Assembly (NCBI GenBank): GCA_937891425.1
Contig: CALAGD010000105.1
Span: 1-41,777 of the forward strand
Reading direction: 5' to 3'
Origin: an uncultured Pigmentiphaga sp.
GTDB taxonomy: Bacteria; Pseudomonadota; Gammaproteobacteria; Burkholderiales; Burkholderiaceae_B
DNA length: 41,777 bases
The notes below the pieces were generated by a model. The model made no database searches, was not told the origin of the DNA, and worked only from the letters and a program-made list of their open reading frames with translations. Below, one piece after another: positions 32,335-41,423 of the stretch. Position 1 is the stretch's first letter. Each line of letters begins with the position of its first letter. The translations under genes and the position numbers were made by a program.

Positions 32335-33594
32335 TCAGCCCCGTTTCATCATTTCGAAGAACTCGGCATTGTTCTTGGTAGAGCGCATCTTGTCGAGGAT
32401 GAACTCCATCGCTTCCACTTCGTCCATTTCGTGGATGAACTTGCGCAGCACCCAGATCTTCTGCAGCAGCTCGGGCTTGATGAGCAACTCCTCGCGACGT
32501 GTGCCCGATTTGTTGAGATTGATGGCGGGGTAGATGCGCTTCTCGGCCAGACGACGCTCGAGGTGCACTTCGCAGTTGCCGGTGCCCTTGAACTCTTCGT
32601 AAATCACTTCGTCCATCCGGCTGCCGGTGTCGATGAGCGCGGTACCGATGATGGTGAGCGAACCACCCTCTTCGAGGTTGCGCGCCGCACCGAAGAAGCG
32701 TTTGGGGCGCTGCAGGGCATTGGCATCGACACCCCCGGTCAGCACTTTGCCGGATGCCGGCACCACGGTATTGTAGGCACGCGCCAGACGGGTGATCGAG
32801 TCGAGCAGGATGACGACGTCATGCTTGAGCTCCACCAGCCGCTTAGCCTTCTCGATGACCATCTCGGCCACTTGCACGTGGCGGGTCGCGGGCTCGTCGA
32901 AGGTGGACGCCACGACTTCACCACGTACCGAGCGCTGCATTTCGGTGACTTCCTCGGGCCGCTCGTCGATGAGCAGCACGATGAGGATGACCTCCGGATG
33001 GTTGGCAGTAATCGCATGGGCGATGTGCTGCATCATCACGGTTTTCCCCGACTTCGGGCTGGCCACCAGCAACGCACGCTGGCCCTTGCCCATGGGGGCG
33101 AAGATGTCGAGGATGCGACCCGTCAGGTTTTCTTCGCTCTTGATATCGCGTTCAAGACGCAGCGGCTCGTTGGGATGCAGCGGCGTGAGGTTCTCGAACA
33201 TGATGCGGTGCTTGACCGCTTCGGGCGGCAGGCCATTGACCTTGTCGACCTTCACCAGTGCGAAGTACCGCTCGCCATCCTTGGGCGTACGTACCTCACC
33301 CTCGATGGAATCGCCGGTGTGCAGATTGAACCGCCGGATCTGGGAAGGCGAAATGTAAATATCGTCGGTGCTGGCCAGATACGAGGTTTCGGGTGAGCGC
33401 AGGAAGCCGAAGCCATCCGGCAAAACCTCGAGCACTCCGTCCCCGAATATCTGCTCGCCTTGTTTTGCACGCCGCTTCATGATGGCAAACATCAGTTCCT
33501 GCTTGCGCATGCGGTTGGCGTTCTCGATATCCAGCGAAGCGGCGAGCTCAAGCAGCTGCGATACGTGCAGGGTTTTCAGTTCATTCAGATGCAT
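32335..33594 (-). CDS. rho: transcription termination factor Rho
   Basis: 419 residues, the usual size. The N-terminal helical domain and the RNA-binding cold-shock-like domain (EVLPDGFGFLRSPETSYL) precede the hexameric ATPase. The ATPase has Walker A SPKSGKT (179-185), Walker B VVILLDSITRLARAYN, the Q-loop and the R-loop region (ALQRPKRFFGAARNLEEGGS). Rho is an RNA-dependent helicase ending untranslated transcripts. trxA lies upstream on the same strand across 261 bp, a conserved pairing. That leader is where Rho autoregulation acts in other bacteria. A hairpin shared with gatB closes it. Confidence 0.98.
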   Translation of the reverse strand: MHLNELKTLHVSQLLELAASLDIENANRMRKQELMFAIMKRRAKQGEQIFGDGVLEVLPDGFGFLRSPETSYLASTDDIYISPSQIRRFNLHTGDSIEGEVRTPKDGERYFALVKVDKVNGLPPEAVKHRIMFENLTPLHPNEPLRLERDIKSEENLTGRILDIFAPMGKGQRALLVASPKSGKTVMMQHIAHAITANHPEVILIVLLIDERPEEVTEMQRSVRGEVVASTFDEPATRHVQVAEMVIEKAKRLVELKHDVVILLDSITRLARAYNTVVPASGKVLTGGVDANALQRPKRFFGAARNLEEGGSLTIIGTALIDTGSRMDEVIYEEFKGTGNCEVHLERRLAEKRIYPAINLNKSGTRREELLIKPELLQKIWVLRKFIHEMDEVEAMEFILDKMRSTKNNAEFFEMMKRG

Positions 33595-33651
33595 AGAAAG
33601 CAGTATGGGAGAGGAATGCCTGGAGCGAGAAACACGTTGGTCGATTCACGG

Positions 33652-33679
33652 AGTATGCGACTACCGGCTTACGGCCCAA
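33652..33679 (-). promoter_or_regulatory. candidate rho promoter
   Basis: On the minus strand TTGGGC (33679-33674) and CATACT (33657-33652) are separated by 16 bp, a plausible sigma-70 pair ending about 58 bp upstream of the rho ATG. The match to consensus is only moderate and it has not been tested against the rest of the 261-bp leader. Confidence 0.3.
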
Positions 33680-33818
33680 CCTTCCTCGCAGGGATCCGCG
33701 ATTGCAGACACAGAACCGCAGAGCGGGAGGCCAGGATGGGGTTCTCATGCCAGGGCTTCGATCGGTTGGACTCTGCGGATTGCCAGCAATCACGTCGTCG
33801 GAAGTGTCTGTTCAAGGT

Positions 33819-33838
33819 GCAGACGATGCTTCGTCTGC
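33819..33838 (-). other. perfect hairpin just after trxA
   Basis: GCAGACGA (33819-33826) and TCGTCTGC (33831-33838) form an 8-bp stem with a 4-nt loop, 17 bp after the trxA stop. No T-run follows on the minus strand (CACCTTGAAC), so it is not a standard terminator. It may protect or process the trxA 3' end or leak transcription into rho. Confidence 0.45.
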
Positions 33839-33855
33839 CGGACGCGTGACACGGT

Positions 33856-34182
33856 TTACAGGGCGTTGTTCAGGAATTCGGTGAGCTGGGATTTCGACAT
33901 GGCGCCGACTTTCGTCTGCGCCGGCGCGCCATTCTTGAACAATATGAGCGTGGGTACGCCACGGATGCCGTACTTGGCAGCCGTACCCGGACATTCGTCC
34001 ACATCGACCTTGACGATACGCAGGCGGTCGGCGAACTCTACGGCTACCTGTTCGAGAACGGGCGCAATCATCTTGCAGGGACCGCACCAGGTGGCCATAA
34101 AGTCGACGAGTACGGGTGTTGACGATTGCAGCACCTCGGCCTCGAAAGTGGAGTCGCTCACGTGCTTGATAGCGTCGCTCAT
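33856..34182 (-). CDS. trxA: thioredoxin 1
   Basis: 108 residues. The active site WCGPCK (Cys33, Cys36) and the cis-proline loop RGVPTLILF (Pro77) are intact. It is a cytosolic disulfide reductant for ribonucleotide reductase, methionine sulfoxide reductase and others. The start has GGAA upstream. It lies immediately upstream of rho, as in many proteobacteria. The 581 bp upstream contain no gene and several inverted repeats, so its promoter probably lies within the first ~100 bp. Confidence 0.97.
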   Translation of the reverse strand: MSDAIKHVSDSTFEAEVLQSSTPVLVDFMATWCGPCKMIAPVLEQVAVEFADRLRIVKVDVDECPGTAAKYGIRGVPTLILFKNGAPAQTKVGAMSKSQLTEFLNNAL

Positions 34183-34763
34183 GGCTGTTCCTTCATGGAT
34201 AGGACAGGCGCACCCGGCGCCCGTCCGATTGATACGAATGTTCTAGGAATGTGAAACACGAAGATTGCCGATCTTCACGCAACATGAAGACTCGAGCTTG
34301 GTAATCTGGTGTGATTTACCGGTATGGGAAGTGCGCGCGCTGTTACCCTTACGGCAGCACAGCAACTTCTAGACGCGCCTTGGGATGGGCGAGAACCGTC
34401 TCCGGAATTTTCGGACAGCTTCCAGGATGCGTGTCTTAATCGTTACAGAATAACCCGAAACCACGCCCGAGTTGGATCGCATGTTAGCGGAGTGTACAAA
34501 AAAACCAACAGGCGTGGGGCAAATCCACACCATGCTGTTTCGCGCCCGCGCTGCCTGACGGCGCACGCGGGTTGAACACGCCGCGCGTCAGGCGCCCGCG
34601 CCAGCCGGGCCGCGCCGGTGCGCCCGGAAACGGTGGGGATCACCCCAGCATATGAAACAATGTTCCGTTTCTGCAGCACACCGTACATGGCACCGGCGCT
34701 TGCGTTTCACTTTCCCTTCAATTCGTTCACCGTCTGAGCGATGTCCTCCTTGCGCCAGCCAGC
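34183..34763. other. 581-bp gene-free gap between gltD and trxA with several inverted repeats
   Basis: No convincing gene. Visible structures are: GAAGAT/ATCTTC with a 5-bp spacer at 34260-34276; a stem GCCTGACG (34553-34560) / CGTCAGGC (34586-34593), extendable by 3 bp past a bulge; and GAAACGG (34627-34633) / CCGTTTC (34665-34671) enclosing TGGGG-ATCA-CCCCA (34634-34647). The last also holds ATGAAACAATGTTCC (34652-34666), a near-palindrome of IclR-operator type. The 20 bases at 34543-34562 recur exactly at 34806-34825 inside gltD. The gap may be the scar of a lost gene with its promoter, or encode an sRNA. Confidence 0.45.
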
Positions 34764-36248
34764 TCAGCCAGGCAGACGGGAGCTGCCCATCAGGTAAGTG
34801 TCAACCGCCCGCGCTGCCTGACGGCCCTCGTGGATGGCCCACACCACCAGCGACTGGCCACGACGCATGTCACCCGCAGCAAATACCTTGTCGACGTTCG
34901 TGCGGTAGGTGGTGTTGGGCGCGAGGGCGTTGCCGCGCTTGTCGATCTCGACGCCGAACGCTTCCAGCACGTTGCGCACGGGTGCCACGAAACCCATGGC
35001 CAGCAGAACCAGGTCAGCCTTCAGCGTGAACTGGGAGTCGGGCACTTCCTGCATCTTCATCTGGCCGGTGGCCTCGTCACGCACCCACTCCAGGCGGACC
35101 AGCACCAGCCGCTCGACGCGGCCATTCTCGCCTTCGAAGGCCTTGGTCGCCACCGACCATTCACGTTCGCAGCCCTCCTCATGCGACGACGAGGTTCGCA
35201 GGCGCAGGGGCCAGTATGGCCAGGTCAGCGGCTTGTTTTCCGACTCGGGCGGGCGGGGCAGCAGCTCCAGCTGGGTGACCGACTTCGCACCCTGACGGTT
35301 GCTGGTGCCGACGCAATCCGATCCGGTGTCGCCACCGCCGATGACCACGACGTGCTTGCCCGCCGCCGAAATGTGGCGCTCGATGCGATCGCCGGCTACC
35401 ACCTTGTTCTGCTGGCGCAGGAAGTCCATCGCGAAGTAGATGCCCTCGAGCTCGCGACCCGGCACATTGAGGTCACGCGGGGTTTCAGAGCCACCGGTCA
35501 GCACGATGGCGTCGAACTCGGCGTGCAGTTCCGCCGGCGTGCGGATGGTCAGGGCATGATCCAGGGTGGCGGCATACGCCTTGCCCGCCGCCGGATCGCC
35601 AATGTAGGTTGAGGTCTGGAACACCACGCCCTCTTCTTCCATCTGCGCGATGCGGCGGTCGATCTGGTGCTTCTCGAGCTTGAAATCAGGAATGCCGTAA
35701 CGCAACAGCCCACCGATACGGTCGTTCTTTTCGAAGACAGTCACCGCATGACCGGCACGCGCCAGCTGCTGTGCACAGGCCAGGCCCGCCGGGCCCGACC
35801 CCACCACCGCGACCTGCTTGCCGGTCTTGCGCAACGGACGCTGCGGCGTGATCCACCCTTCGTGCCAGCCCCGGTCAGCGATGGCATGTTCGATGGATTT
35901 GATGCCGACGGCATCGTCGTTGATGTTGAGCGTGCACGCCGCTTCGCACGGCGCCGGGCACACCCGCCCCGTGAATTCCGGAAAGTTGTTGGTCTGGTGC
36001 AGCACTTCCAGCGCTTCACGCCACTCGTTCCGGTACACCAGGTCGTTCCAGTCGGGGATGAGGTTGTGCACGGGACACGCGTTGTTGCAAAACGGGATCC
36101 CGCAATCCATGCATCGCGCCGCCTGTTGTTGCGCGTCGGGCTCGGCCAACGCTGCAACGAACTCACGCCAGTGCCGGACGCGCTTGCGCGGCGGCTCGGT
36201 CGGCTCGCTCAATCGGGCGTATTCGAGAAATCCGGTGACTTTTCCCAT
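34764..36248 (-). CDS. gltD: glutamate synthase small (beta) subunit
   Basis: 494 residues. It transfers electrons from NADPH via FAD to the GltB subunit. N-terminal cysteines for Fe-S clusters are present (Cys46, Cys49, Cys54, Cys58, then Cys97, Cys101, Cys105). The FAD motif VVGSGPAGLACA (GxGxxG at 150-155) and an NADPH motif VVVIGGGDTGSDC follow, and the C-terminus FAAGDMRRGQSLVVWAI closes the FAD site. AGGA precedes the ATG. gltB lies 102 bp upstream on the same strand with no terminator between them. Confidence 0.97.
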   Translation of the reverse strand: MGKVTGFLEYARLSEPTEPPRKRVRHWREFVAALAEPDAQQQAARCMDCGIPFCNNACPVHNLIPDWNDLVYRNEWREALEVLHQTNNFPEFTGRVCPAPCEAACTLNINDDAVGIKSIEHAIADRGWHEGWITPQRPLRKTGKQVAVVGSGPAGLACAQQLARAGHAVTVFEKNDRIGGLLRYGIPDFKLEKHQIDRRIAQMEEEGVVFQTSTYIGDPAAGKAYAATLDHALTIRTPAELHAEFDAIVLTGGSETPRDLNVPGRELEGIYFAMDFLRQQNKVVAGDRIERHISAAGKHVVVIGGGDTGSDCVGTSNRQGAKSVTQLELLPRPPESENKPLTWPYWPLRLRTSSSHEEGCEREWSVATKAFEGENGRVERLVLVRLEWVRDEATGQMKMQEVPDSQFTLKADLVLLAMGFVAPVRNVLEAFGVEIDKRGNALAPNTTYRTNVDKVFAAGDMRRGQSLVVWAIHEGRQAARAVDTYLMGSSRLPG

Positions 36249-36350
36249 AGGTCATCCTGCTGATTCGTAGCCTCGCGTCGTCAGCGCGATGCGGTCATGG
36301 TATCCAGGTGGGTGGTCGTGGAAGGCAAGGCCATCATCATGCAACCACCC

Positions 36351-39300
36351 TCAGCTTGCGGCGACGGTCTCGGGGGCGGACTCGTCGCGTTGTTCGGCGG
36401 CAGCCGCGTGCCACATGTCGGCCAGCGCGCGGCGGTATTCACGCGGCATGACCTTCACGAAGCGGCGCCGCGCCTTGGCCCAGTCGCCCAGAATTTCGCG
36501 GGCGCGCAGGCTGCCGGTGTAGCGGAAATGGCTTTCGACGAGCCGTTTGAGAATGACTTCGTCGGCTTCCCGCACGCCCCCACGCTCGACCATGTGCCAT
36601 TCCGCACGGTTGCCGAGCGCTTCCTGCTCGGCCGCCGGCAGCACCGGCTCGAGGTCGACCATGGCGCGGTTGCAGCGGGCCGCAAAGCTGCCGTCCGGGT
36701 CGTACACGTAAGCCACGCCACCCGACATCCCCGCCGCGAAGTTGCGCCCCGTCCGGCCCAGCACCACCACGGTTCCGCCGGTCATGTACTCGCACCCGTG
36801 GTCGCCGGTACCCTCGACCACCGCAGCCGCACCCGAGTTGCGCACGGCGAAGCGTTCGCCGGCCACGCCACTGAAGAATGCCGTGCCCGCGATGGCGCCG
36901 TACAGCACCGTGTTGCCAACAATGATGTGTTCGGGCGTGTAGCCGCGGAAGTCGTTGGGCGGACGCACCACGATCCGTCCACCTGACAGGCCCTTGCCGA
37001 CATAATCGTTCGCTTCGCCGACCAGGTCGAACGTGACGCCACGCGCGAGGAAGGCGCCGAAACTCTGGCCAGCCACGCCGTTGCACTGGATGTGGATGGT
37101 GTCGTCGGGCAGGCCTTCCTGGCCGTACCGCAGGGCCACCTCGCCCGAGAGCATGGCGCCCACGCTGCGGTTGCGGTTGCGGATGGGCACGATGAACGAC
37201 ACTTTCTCGCCACGCTCCAGCGCCGGCATGCTGCGCTCGATCAGCTGCAGGTCCAGCGCGTTCTCGAGGCCGTGTTCCTGTGCTTCCACATGGCGGCGCG
37301 CCACGGTTTCGGGCACGACCGGTTGATGGAAGATGCGGCTGAAATCCAGCCCTGCTGCCTTCCAGTGAGCGATGCCCGCACGCATGTCAAGCAGGTCGGT
37401 ACGGCCGATGAGTTCGTCAAATCGGCGCACGCCCAGCTGCGCCATGAGCTCGCGAACTTCCTCGGCAACGAAGAAGAAGTAGTTCACCACGTGTTCGGGC
37501 TGGCCCTGGAAGCGCTTGCGCAGCACCGGATCCTGGGTGGCAATCCCCACCGGGCACGTGTTCAGGTGGCACTTGCGCATCATGATGCAGCCTTCGGCAA
37601 CCAGCGGCGCGGTGGCGAAGCCGAACTCGTCGGCCCCCAGCAGGGCGCCGATGACGACATCGCGTCCGGTCTTGATCTGGCCGTCGACCTGCACGCGGAT
37701 GCGCCCGCGCAGACGGTTGAGCACCAGCGTCTGCTGGGTTTCGGCCAGCCCCAGTTCCCACGGCGTGCCGGCGTGCTTGATCGATGACACCGGCGAAGCG
37801 CCCGTGCCCCCGTCATGCCCCGCGATGACCACGTGGTCCGCCTTGGCCTTGGCCACGCCTGCGGCAACCGTACCCACACCCACCACCGAGACGAGCTTCA
37901 CCGAGATCGAAGCACGCGGATTCACGTTCTTCAGGTCGTGGATCAGCTGGGCCAGGTCTTCAATTGAATAGATGTCGTGATGCGGCGGAGGCGAAATCAG
38001 GCCTACGCCAGGCACCGAATAACGCAGTTCCGCGATGTACGGCGAAACCTTGTGCCCAGGCAGCTGCCCGCCCTCGCCCGGCTTCGCGCCCTGCGCCATC
38101 TTGATCTGGATCTGGTCGGCGCTGACCAGGTATTCGGCAGTGACACCGAAGCGGCCCGACGCCACCTGCTTGATGCGCGAACGCAGGGAGTCACCCTCGC
38201 GCAGCAGAATATCGGCCACGACCCGGTCGGCCCCGAGGATGGAAGCGAGCGTATCGCCGTCGTGGATACCGCTGCTGCCGGTGCGCAGTTCCTGGCGGTA
38301 ACGCAACGGGTCTTCACCGCCCTCACCCGTGTTCGACTTGCCGCCGATGCGGTTCATGGCCACGGCGAGCACGGCATGAGCTTCGGTGGAGATGGAACCC
38401 AGCGACATGGCGCCGGTGGTGAAGCGCTTCACGATCTCGACGGCGGGCTCCACTTCGCTGACAGGGATCGCGCGGGCCGGGTCGAAGCGGAACTCGAACA
38501 GCCCACGCAGCGTCATGAAACGCCTGCTTTGGTCGTTGATGATCTGTGCGTATTCCTTGTACGTGCGGTAGTCGCCGCTGCGTGCCGCATGCTGCAGGTG
38601 CGCGATCGCATCCGGCGTCCACATGTGCTCTTCGCCGTTGTAGCGGAATGCGTACTCGCCTCCGACATCCAGGCGGCGGGGCTGGCCGGGCTCGTCCGCG
38701 AACGCGGCTGCGTGCTGGCGCAAGGCTTCTTCGGCGATCTCGAAGATGCCCACACCCTCGATACTGCTGGCCGTACCCGGGAAGTACTTGTCGACCAGCG
38801 ACTTCTGCAGGCCCACGGCCTCGAAGATCTGCGCCGCGGTGTACGACATGTAGGTAGAGATGCCCATCTTGGACAGGACCTTCTTCAGGCCCTTGCCCAA
38901 CGCGTTTACATAGTTGGCGATGGCCTGTTCGCCGCTGATTTCACCATTGCTGCCGTCGCCAAAGCGGGCCATGAGCGATTCCATCGCCAGGTAGGGGTGG
39001 ATCGCTTCGGCACCATAGCCACCCAGCAGGGCGACGTGATGCACTTCGCGCACCGAGCCGGTTTCAACCACGAGTCCGGTCGACGTACGCAGGCCCAGCC
39101 GGATCAGGTGCTGGTGGATGGCTGACGTTGCCAGCAGCGCGGGGATGGCGACCCTGTCGGCGTCCACACGACGGTCGGTCACGATCAGGATGTTGTAGCC
39201 ACGGCGCACGGCGTCCGCAGCCTGCGAGCACAGCGCGGCCAGCGAGGCCTCGATCCCTTCCTTGCCCCAGGCAACCGGGTAGGTGATGTCGAGCTCCCAG

Positions 39301-41123
39301 CTGCGGAACTTGCCATTGGTGATGCCCTCGATCTGGCGAATCTGCGCCATCGCGGCAAAATCCAGGATGGGCTGGGCCACCTCCAGGCGCAGCGGAGGGT
39401 TCACGTTGTTGATGTCGAGCAGGTTCGGCTTGGGACCGATGAACGACACCAGCGACATCACCAGCTGCTCGCGGATCGGGTCGATCGGCGGGTTGGTAAC
39501 CTGCGCAAACAGCTGGCGGAAGTAGTTGTAGAGCGGCTTCGGCCGGTTCGACAGCACCGCGAGCGGCGCGTCGTTACCCATCGACCCCACTTCTTCTTCA
39601 GCCTTGCGGGCCATGGGCTCGAGTACGACCTTGAAATCTTCCTGGGTCCAGCCGAAGGCCTTCTGGCGTTCAAACAGCGACGCATGCGAGCGCGGAACCG
39701 CATGAGCGTGCTCAGGCTCGGGCAGGGAATCGAGCTTGACGCGCAGCCGGTCGATCCATTGACGGTATGGGCGCGAGGCTGCGATCTGCGCCTTCAGTTC
39801 GTCGTCTTCGATAATGCGACCCTGCTCCAGGTCGATGAGCAGCATCTTGCCCGGCTGCAGGCGCCACTTCTTGACAATACGGTGCTCGGGCAGCGGCAGG
39901 GTTCCCGCTTCCGAGGCCAGGATGACCATGTCGTCATCGGTGACGATGTAACGGGCCGGACGCAGACCGTTGCGGTCGAGCGTGGCGCCAATCTGACGAC
40001 CATCGGTAAACACCATCGCGGCCGGGCCGTCCCATGGCTCCATCATGGCCGCGTGGTATTCGTAGAAGGCGCGCCGGTGGGCATCCATGCTTTCGTCCTG
40101 CTCCCACGCCTCGGGGATCATCATCATCATGGCGTGGGCCAGCGGGTAGCCTGACATCACCAGCAGTTCCAGGCAGTTGTCGAACACCGCCGTATCCGAC
40201 TGCCCCTCGTACACGATGGGGTACAGCTTGGCCAGATCGTCGCCCAGCACCGGCGAGCGCATCGCTCCTTCGCGCGCGCGCAGCCAGTTGAAATTGCCCT
40301 TCACGGTGTTGATCTCGCCGTTGTGCGCCACCAGACGATAGGGGTGAGCCAGCGGCCAGGCAGGGAACGTGTTCGTGGAGAAACGCTGGTGCACCAGGGC
40401 AAGCGCCGAAGTCGCCCGCGGGTCGGCCAGGTCGCGGTAATACACGCCAACCTGGTTGGCAAGCAACAGGCCCTTGTAAATGACAGTGCGGGTGGAGGCC
40501 GACGGAACGAAGTATTCCTGACCGTGCGCGAGCTGCATCTTCTGAATGGCGTGGCTGGCCGTCTTGCGAATGACGTACAACTTGCGCTCGAGTGCATCGG
40601 GCACCATGATGTCGCCGCCCCGGCCAATGAACAGCTGACGGATGACCGGTTCGCGCTCACGCACGGTGGGCGACATGGGCATCTCGCGATCTATGGGAAC
40701 GTCGCGCCAGCCAAGCACGACCTGCCCTTCGGAACGCACCGCACGCTCGAGCTCCTGTTCGCAGGCCAGGCGCGAGGCCGTTTCCTTGGGCAGGAACACC
40801 ATGGCAACGCCGTAGTCTCCGGGCGGCGGCAGGGTGACGCCCTGGCGTGCCATGTCTTCCCGATACAGTTCGTCCGGAATCTGGATGAGGATACCGGCGC
40901 CGTCGCCCATGAGCGGGTCCGCACCTACCGCACCGCGATGGTCGAGGTTCTCGAGGATCTTCAACCCCTGCTCGATCACCGTATGGCTTTTGCGGCCCTT
41001 GATGTGGGCCACGAAGCCCACGCCACAGGAGTCGTGCTCGTAACGAAGGTCATACAGGCCGCGCGCGTCGCGCGGGGCGGACGGGGAAGCAACGCCGTCG
41101 TGAAGACGAGGGTCTTGAGCCAT
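36351..41123 (-). CDS. gltB: glutamate synthase large (alpha) subunit
   Basis: 1590 residues. It makes two glutamates from glutamine and 2-oxoglutarate. I start at ATG 41123 (GGGAA upstream), which leaves a 32-residue propeptide before Cys33 of CGVGFVAHIKG, the catalytic N-terminal nucleophile after maturation. After the class II glutaminase domain come the central domain and the FMN/2-oxoglutarate synthase domain (TGEGGEDPLRYRQ, KVSPYIAELRY). The [3Fe-4S] cysteines follow (CIMMRKCHLNTC; Cys1179, Cys1185, Cys1190), then the beta-helical GxGxG domain near the C-terminus. It is the first gene of gltBD; the upstream open frame of 25 codons is not conserved in character. Confidence 0.97.
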   Translation of the reverse strand: MAQDPRLHDGVASPSAPRDARGLYDLRYEHDSCGVGFVAHIKGRKSHTVIEQGLKILENLDHRGAVGADPLMGDGAGILIQIPDELYREDMARQGVTLPPPGDYGVAMVFLPKETASRLACEQELERAVRSEGQVVLGWRDVPIDREMPMSPTVREREPVIRQLFIGRGGDIMVPDALERKLYVIRKTASHAIQKMQLAHGQEYFVPSASTRTVIYKGLLLANQVGVYYRDLADPRATSALALVHQRFSTNTFPAWPLAHPYRLVAHNGEINTVKGNFNWLRAREGAMRSPVLGDDLAKLYPIVYEGQSDTAVFDNCLELLVMSGYPLAHAMMMMIPEAWEQDESMDAHRRAFYEYHAAMMEPWDGPAAMVFTDGRQIGATLDRNGLRPARYIVTDDDMVILASEAGTLPLPEHRIVKKWRLQPGKMLLIDLEQGRIIEDDELKAQIAASRPYRQWIDRLRVKLDSLPEPEHAHAVPRSHASLFERQKAFGWTQEDFKVVLEPMARKAEEEVGSMGNDAPLAVLSNRPKPLYNYFRQLFAQVTNPPIDPIREQLVMSLVSFIGPKPNLLDINNVNPPLRLEVAQPILDFAAMAQIRQIEGITNGKFRSWELDITYPVAWGKEGIEASLAALCSQAADAVRRGYNILIVTDRRVDADRVAIPALLATSAIHQHLIRLGLRTSTGLVVETGSVREVHHVALLGGYGAEAIHPYLAMESLMARFGDGSNGEISGEQAIANYVNALGKGLKKVLSKMGISTYMSYTAAQIFEAVGLQKSLVDKYFPGTASSIEGVGIFEIAEEALRQHAAAFADEPGQPRRLDVGGEYAFRYNGEEHMWTPDAIAHLQHAARSGDYRTYKEYAQIINDQSRRFMTLRGLFEFRFDPARAIPVSEVEPAVEIVKRFTTGAMSLGSISTEAHAVLAVAMNRIGGKSNTGEGGEDPLRYRQELRTGSSGIHDGDTLASILGADRVVADILLREGDSLRSRIKQVASGRFGVTAEYLVSADQIQIKMAQGAKPGEGGQLPGHKVSPYIAELRYSVPGVGLISPPPHHDIYSIEDLAQLIHDLKNVNPRASISVKLVSVVGVGTVAAGVAKAKADHVVIAGHDGGTGASPVSSIKHAGTPWELGLAETQQTLVLNRLRGRIRVQVDGQIKTGRDVVIGALLGADEFGFATAPLVAEGCIMMRKCHLNTCPVGIATQDPVLRKRFQGQPEHVVNYFFFVAEEVRELMAQLGVRRFDELIGRTDLLDMRAGIAHWKAAGLDFSRIFHQPVVPETVARRHVEAQEHGLENALDLQLIERSMPALERGEKVSFIVPIRNRNRSVGAMLSGEVALRYGQEGLPDDTIHIQCNGVAGQSFGAFLARGVTFDLVGEANDYVGKGLSGGRIVVRPPNDFRGYTPEHIIVGNTVLYGAIAGTAFFSGVAGERFAVRNSGAAAVVEGTGDHGCEYMTGGTVVVLGRTGRNFAAGMSGGVAYVYDPDGSFAARCNRAMVDLEPVLPAAEQEALGNRAEWHMVERGGVREADEVILKRLVESHFRYTGSLRAREILGDWAKARRRFVKVMPREYRRALADMWHAAAAEQRDESAPETVAAS

Positions 41124-41291
41124 GATGAGTTTCCCGGTTTGGATGAGCCCTGGCAAATGCAGCGAAGGGGAAACACGCGCGGCGCACGGCACACGCATAC
41201 ACCACAGGAACTACTTCGCAGGGGCTGATTCGTCGATGGTTGCGACTTGACTGAATTCGAGAATTCGGGCGCACATGGGCGCGTGGAGGAA

Positions 41292-41320
41292 ACATTACAG
41301 CGGATGGCCGCGTCAAGCAA
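41292..41320 (-). promoter_or_regulatory. candidate gltB promoter
   Basis: On the minus strand TTGCTT (41320-41315) and TAATGT (41297-41292) are 17 bp apart, about 170 bp upstream of the gltB ATG; TGTAAT overlaps the -10 position. Each hexamer matches consensus only moderately. The AT-rich patch beyond it could act as an upstream element. Confidence 0.3.
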
Positions 41321-41404
41321 CGCACGTCTTCATGATGCGTCCCTAATTTTAAGGCGCTGAAGAACGCAGCTAACGGAGTTTGTGAGTTTAATTTTATCTA
41401 TTAT

Positions 41405-41423
41405 TTTCAATAGCTTATTGAAA
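41405..41423. promoter_or_regulatory. perfect 8-bp palindrome in the AT-rich patch
   Basis: TTTCAATA-GCT-TATTGAAA: perfect 8-bp arms with a 3-bp spacer, inside the AT-rich region about 280 bp upstream of gltB. The shape suits a dimeric repressor or activator. The right arm overlaps TGAAACAA, the half-site also seen at 4603 and 34653. The cognate protein is unknown. Confidence 0.45.

Noticed and set aside
34324..34575. Plus-strand frame of 83 codons in the gltD/trxA gap
   Set aside because: No domain, no ribosome site and composition like non-coding DNA; overlapping frames on the other strand are equally open.
36249..36350. Separate promoter or terminator between gltB and gltD
   Set aside because: No stem with T-run and no credible promoter hexamers; the two are best read as one operon.
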